The notes under the pieces: model-generated
What the model was told of the DNA's origin: nothing
Seen by the model: the letters and a program-made list of their open reading frames with translations, nothing else
Database searches by the model: none
Source of the DNA: Puniceicoccaceae bacterium
GTDB taxonomy: Bacteria > Verrucomicrobiota > Verrucomicrobiia > Opitutales > Coraliomargaritaceae
NCBI GenBank assembly: GCA_003566795.1
Contig: PXBU01000204.1
Span: 1-5,512 of the forward strand
DNA length: 5,512 nt
Reading direction: 5' to 3'
Program-made: the position numbers and the translations under genes
Part shown: positions 4,164 to 5,512 of the stretch, in pieces
How the letters are laid out: each line of letters begins with the position of its first letter
Position numbering within the stretch: the first letter of the stretch is position 1

Positions 4164-5512
4164 ACCCCACCTCATCTAATAGCCCAGCCTCTTCTGAGGT
4201 TATCCCTAATTCAGCATTCAGGTTCTCATCGCGGGTAGGTAACACTTCCCCATGAGAGCCGTTGAATCTATACGCTAGCTGCATACCTACATCACCTTGG
4301 TTCTGTTTGAGGACCTGCACATACATTATGTCTTCCATGTTACGTGTCTCCTCGAGGTCAGGCAAGTAGCGAGTGGCATAGTAATAGGGTCTCCAGATAC
4401 TCAGAACAACACGAGAACGTTCACCAATGGCAGCACCATTCTTTATGTTATTCAGAGAGGGCCTTGTTCGTTGCAGGTCTTGGAATGTTTCAATAGGTAC
4501 GTTATCCGCATCTCTATTATACTGGACTGTATTGATGAAGCAAACATTCTGAAGCTTGGCAATGGCGTTTTGGACGTTAGCCGCCACCTCGTAGTTCCCC
4601 GCCATCGAATACCCTTTGTTCGACCCCGATGTATAGTCCTTGAGCATGGTCACAAGGTCGATACCCACCACTACTCGCTGATTCAATGGTATCTGATACT
4701 TGCTTCGGAACTCACCTATAATAGCATTGACATCAGCTAATGAGAGTGAGGGGTCCTCCACTATCTCGAAGCGAAGGTCTTTGCCGTTGAGATAATCTGT
4801 ATCCTCTTTCAGTTTACGTCTAAGGTTGACAATCTTATCGGCCTCATACCAATCAGAGATAGGAGTGCGAGTACGGAGAGCGGACAATCGGTCTAGAGTA
4901 GAAATCATGTCCATCTCCAGAGTAATGTAGATGGCTGGGATGTCCAACTCTATAAAACCATTCATGAGGTTGAGTATGTAGAGCGACTTACCACTACCTG
5001 TGGCACCAGCCAGTGTAATCATCTGACCACCTGCGGTTCTCCTAACGAGGGCCCTGTCTAGCAGCATGTCTCCGCTATTGGGAAGGTTGCCTCTCTCTCT
5101 TTCGGCTAAGTCCTCTTCATACCTTTCATACCCTTTTTTGAGGGTGATGAGAGGGGACCCACTCCGGTTGAGAGCTTCCGTTTGGGCGGCAACCAGATAC
5201 TTACCCACCTCATCAAAGAACTGCTCATCAGGTACCGATGGTTCTGTTATACGAGAGACTGCCTTCTCCAGCTCCTTATGTATACGTGCTCTGACCTCGC
5301 TGCTCTCCAAGTCTTTGAGCAAGAGCTTGTGGTCAACCTCCACAAAGGTTTCCTGCTCACCTGTGAACAGCAGGTCTTTTACGGATGGTAACGTGAGCTT
5401 GGAATCTTTCTTATTGACTACCTGAGCTATACTGCTTGGGCTAAGTGATTGGCCTTCCCCAACCAATTCGTGTATGCTTTCATACAAAAGCCGAGCTGTT
5501 TTATGAATGAAC
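4159..5512 (-). CDS. DnaB-type replicative DNA helicase (N-terminus outside window)
   Basis: This is a hexameric ATP-dependent fork helicase. On the minus strand the frame stays open to the right edge (encoding FIHKTARL before a TTG at 5487), so that TTG is not the true start and the 5' part is missing. Counting from it as residue 1, residues 1-30 (YESIHELVGEGQSLSPSSIA) look like the end of the DnaB N-terminal helical domain. The RecA-like domain has SGDMLLDRAL before Walker A GATGSGKS (161-168, K167), YITLEMD with the catalytic-type E191, Walker B-like VVVGIDLVTML (D277), the QYNR motif (322-325), and NIKNGAAIGERSRVVLSIWRP, matching the DnaB segment that ends in a hydrophobic strand and Arg. 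The motif normally KxRxG is KQNQG (394-398), so the usual arginine finger is Asn. The gene converges on the phosphoesterase gene and shares its stop palindrome. SF4 membership is secure; the exact subfamily is not. Confidence 0.9.
   Translation of the reverse strand, partial: FIHKTARLLYESIHELVGEGQSLSPSSIAQVVNKKDSKLTLPSVKDLLFTGEQETFVEVDHKLLLKDLESSEVRARIHKELEKAVSRITEPSVPDEQFFDEVGKYLVAAQTEALNRSGSPLITLKKGYERYEEDLAERERGNLPNSGDMLLDRALVRRTAGGQMITLAGATGSGKSLYILNLMNGFIELDIPAIYITLEMDMISTLDRLSALRTRTPISDWYEADKIVNLRRKLKEDTDYLNGKDLRFEIVEDPSLSLADVNAIIGEFRSKYQIPLNQRVVVGIDLVTMLKDYTSGSNKGYSMAGNYEVAANVQNAIAKLQNVCFINTVQYNRDADNVPIETFQDLQRTRPSLNNIKNGAAIGERSRVVLSIWRPYYYATRYLPDLEETRNMEDIMYVQVLKQNQGDVGMQLAYRFNGSHGEVLPTRDENLNAELGITSEEAGLLDEVGF

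Noticed and set aside
4297..4740. Plus-strand 147-codon open frame inside the helicase gene
   Set aside because: It is antisense to well-conserved helicase motifs, has no ribosome site and shows no recognisable protein pattern. It is a shadow frame.
5485..5487. TTG as the true start of the helicase
   Set aside because: The frame continues without a stop to the window edge, and the upstream residues FIHKTARL continue a DnaB N-terminal helix pattern.
1..5512. CRISPR array, tRNA gene, insertion sequence or attachment site
   Set aside because: No regularly spaced repeat series, cloverleaf with a CCA-type acceptor, transposase frame or integrase-associated repeat was found. The only clear direct repeat is the two-copy hairpin/AT-box unit.

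Overview
The window looks like a piece of a tailed double-stranded DNA bacteriophage genome, or a prophage or virome contig derived from one. Genes are packed tightly, with start/stop overlaps and gaps of a few tens of bases. The recognisable products are a typical phage set for nucleotide supply, replication and nucleic-acid end repair. No structural gene, integrase, tRNA or rRNA gene is visible. Shine-Dalgarno sites are of the GAGGAG/GGAG type, so the host is a bacterium, but the sequence alone does not identify it. The metallophosphoesterase resembles ones I associate with Firmicutes and their phages, which is only a weak hint.

Layout on the plus strand: (1) the C-terminal half of a flavin-dependent thymidylate synthase (ThyX), cut by the left edge; (2) a complete 428-residue ATP-dependent RNA ligase of the Deinococcus DRB0094/Rnl5 type with an N-terminal OB-like domain; (3) a 78-residue orphan protein with an intergenic gap on each side, each gap holding a terminator-like hairpin followed directly by the same AT-rich box TTTGTATATTATA; (4) a 73-residue orphan protein, possibly SH3/KOW-like, whose start lies just after the second box and has no Shine-Dalgarno; (5) a T4-PseT-type polynucleotide 5'-kinase/3'-phosphatase overlapping it by one base; (6) a calcineurin-like metallophosphoesterase. 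On the minus strand, a DnaB-type replicative helicase converges on the phosphoesterase. The two genes share the palindrome CTAG as stop codons, and the helicase N-terminus runs off the right edge.

Read together, the plus-strand genes form a nucleic-acid repair block: kinase/phosphatase heals ends, ligase seals them, and the metallophosphoesterase could provide a further end-processing activity. ThyX (dTMP supply) and the helicase (fork unwinding) place the block in the replication and nucleotide-metabolism part of the genome. The features most worth a second look are the duplicated hairpin-plus-AT-box unit around the 78-residue gene, the possibly leaderless start of the 73-residue gene, the unusual ligase/kinase/phosphoesterase combination, the enlarged ligase, and the apparent loss of the arginine finger in the helicase.
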